A DNA stretch of 64,000 nt from Planctomycetota bacterium (GTDB taxonomy: Bacteria > Planctomycetota > Phycisphaerae > Phycisphaerales > UBA1924). Below are positions 63,848-64,000 of the stretch, piece after piece. The notes under the pieces were generated by a model. That model saw nothing but the letters and a program-made list of their open reading frames with translations. It ran no database searches and was not told the origin of the DNA. Location: the NCBI GenBank assembly GCA_014584315.1, contig JACTNA010000028.1, forward strand, positions 1 through 64,000, read 5' to 3'. Positions within the stretch are counted from its first letter, which is position 1, and the number at the start of each line of letters is the position of its first letter. The position numbers were made by a program, and so were the translations under genes.

Positions 63848-64000
63848 TCAGCCGCCGCTCTTCATCTTCTTCATCCGCTCGAGCGCCTCGCTCAGCTGCT
63901 CCTTCATGTTGGCCGGGGCGAGGGCGACGGCCTTCTCCTGCACTTCGAGCGCCTTGTCCTGCTGGCCCGCGAACCAGAGCGCCCACGCGTAGGTGTCCAG
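63848..64000 (-). CDS. C-terminus of a TPR-like protein (truncated by window)
   Basis: LDTYAWALWFAGQQDKALEVQEKAVALAPANMKEQLSEALERMKKMKSGG*. Confidence 0.6.
   Translation of the reverse strand: MDTYAWALWFAGQQDKALEVQEKAVALAPANMKEQLSEALERMKKMKSGG

Overview
A 64 kb, high-GC bacterial window. The C-terminal dockerin-like tails, the pilin-like H-X9-DG protein and the repeat types suggest Planctomycetota, probably Phycisphaerae; this is inferred, not tested. The housekeeping backbone includes FeoA/FeoB, a DtxR/MntR regulator, an LptD-like protein, a GspE/PilB-PilP-O-N-M operon, coaD, asd/aspartokinase/metB-like, lpd, hisS, nuoG and a ClC channel. Accessory or unusual layers: (1) a host-like-GC phage head module (portal, scaffold-like, SU10-type capsid, small head/tail-like genes; no terminase or integrase) between asd and coaD; (2) eight nearly consecutive exported proteins ending in a twin EF-hand/dockerin-like tail with Cys near the C-terminus; (3) a SAM-I-like riboswitch in front of an overlapping metB-like / ACT-less aspartokinase / asd operon; (4) an overlapping DNA methyltransferase-DUF3800 pair; (5) an overlapping small-protein/nucleotidyltransferase pair with an operator-like inverted repeat; (6) short repeat families inside coding sequence (hisS, 51615-52475 gene) and as mirrored arms around one phage-module gene; (7) two lower-GC accessory ATPases with palindromes upstream. 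All calls come from reading the sequence and the supplied ORFs; no database search was run.
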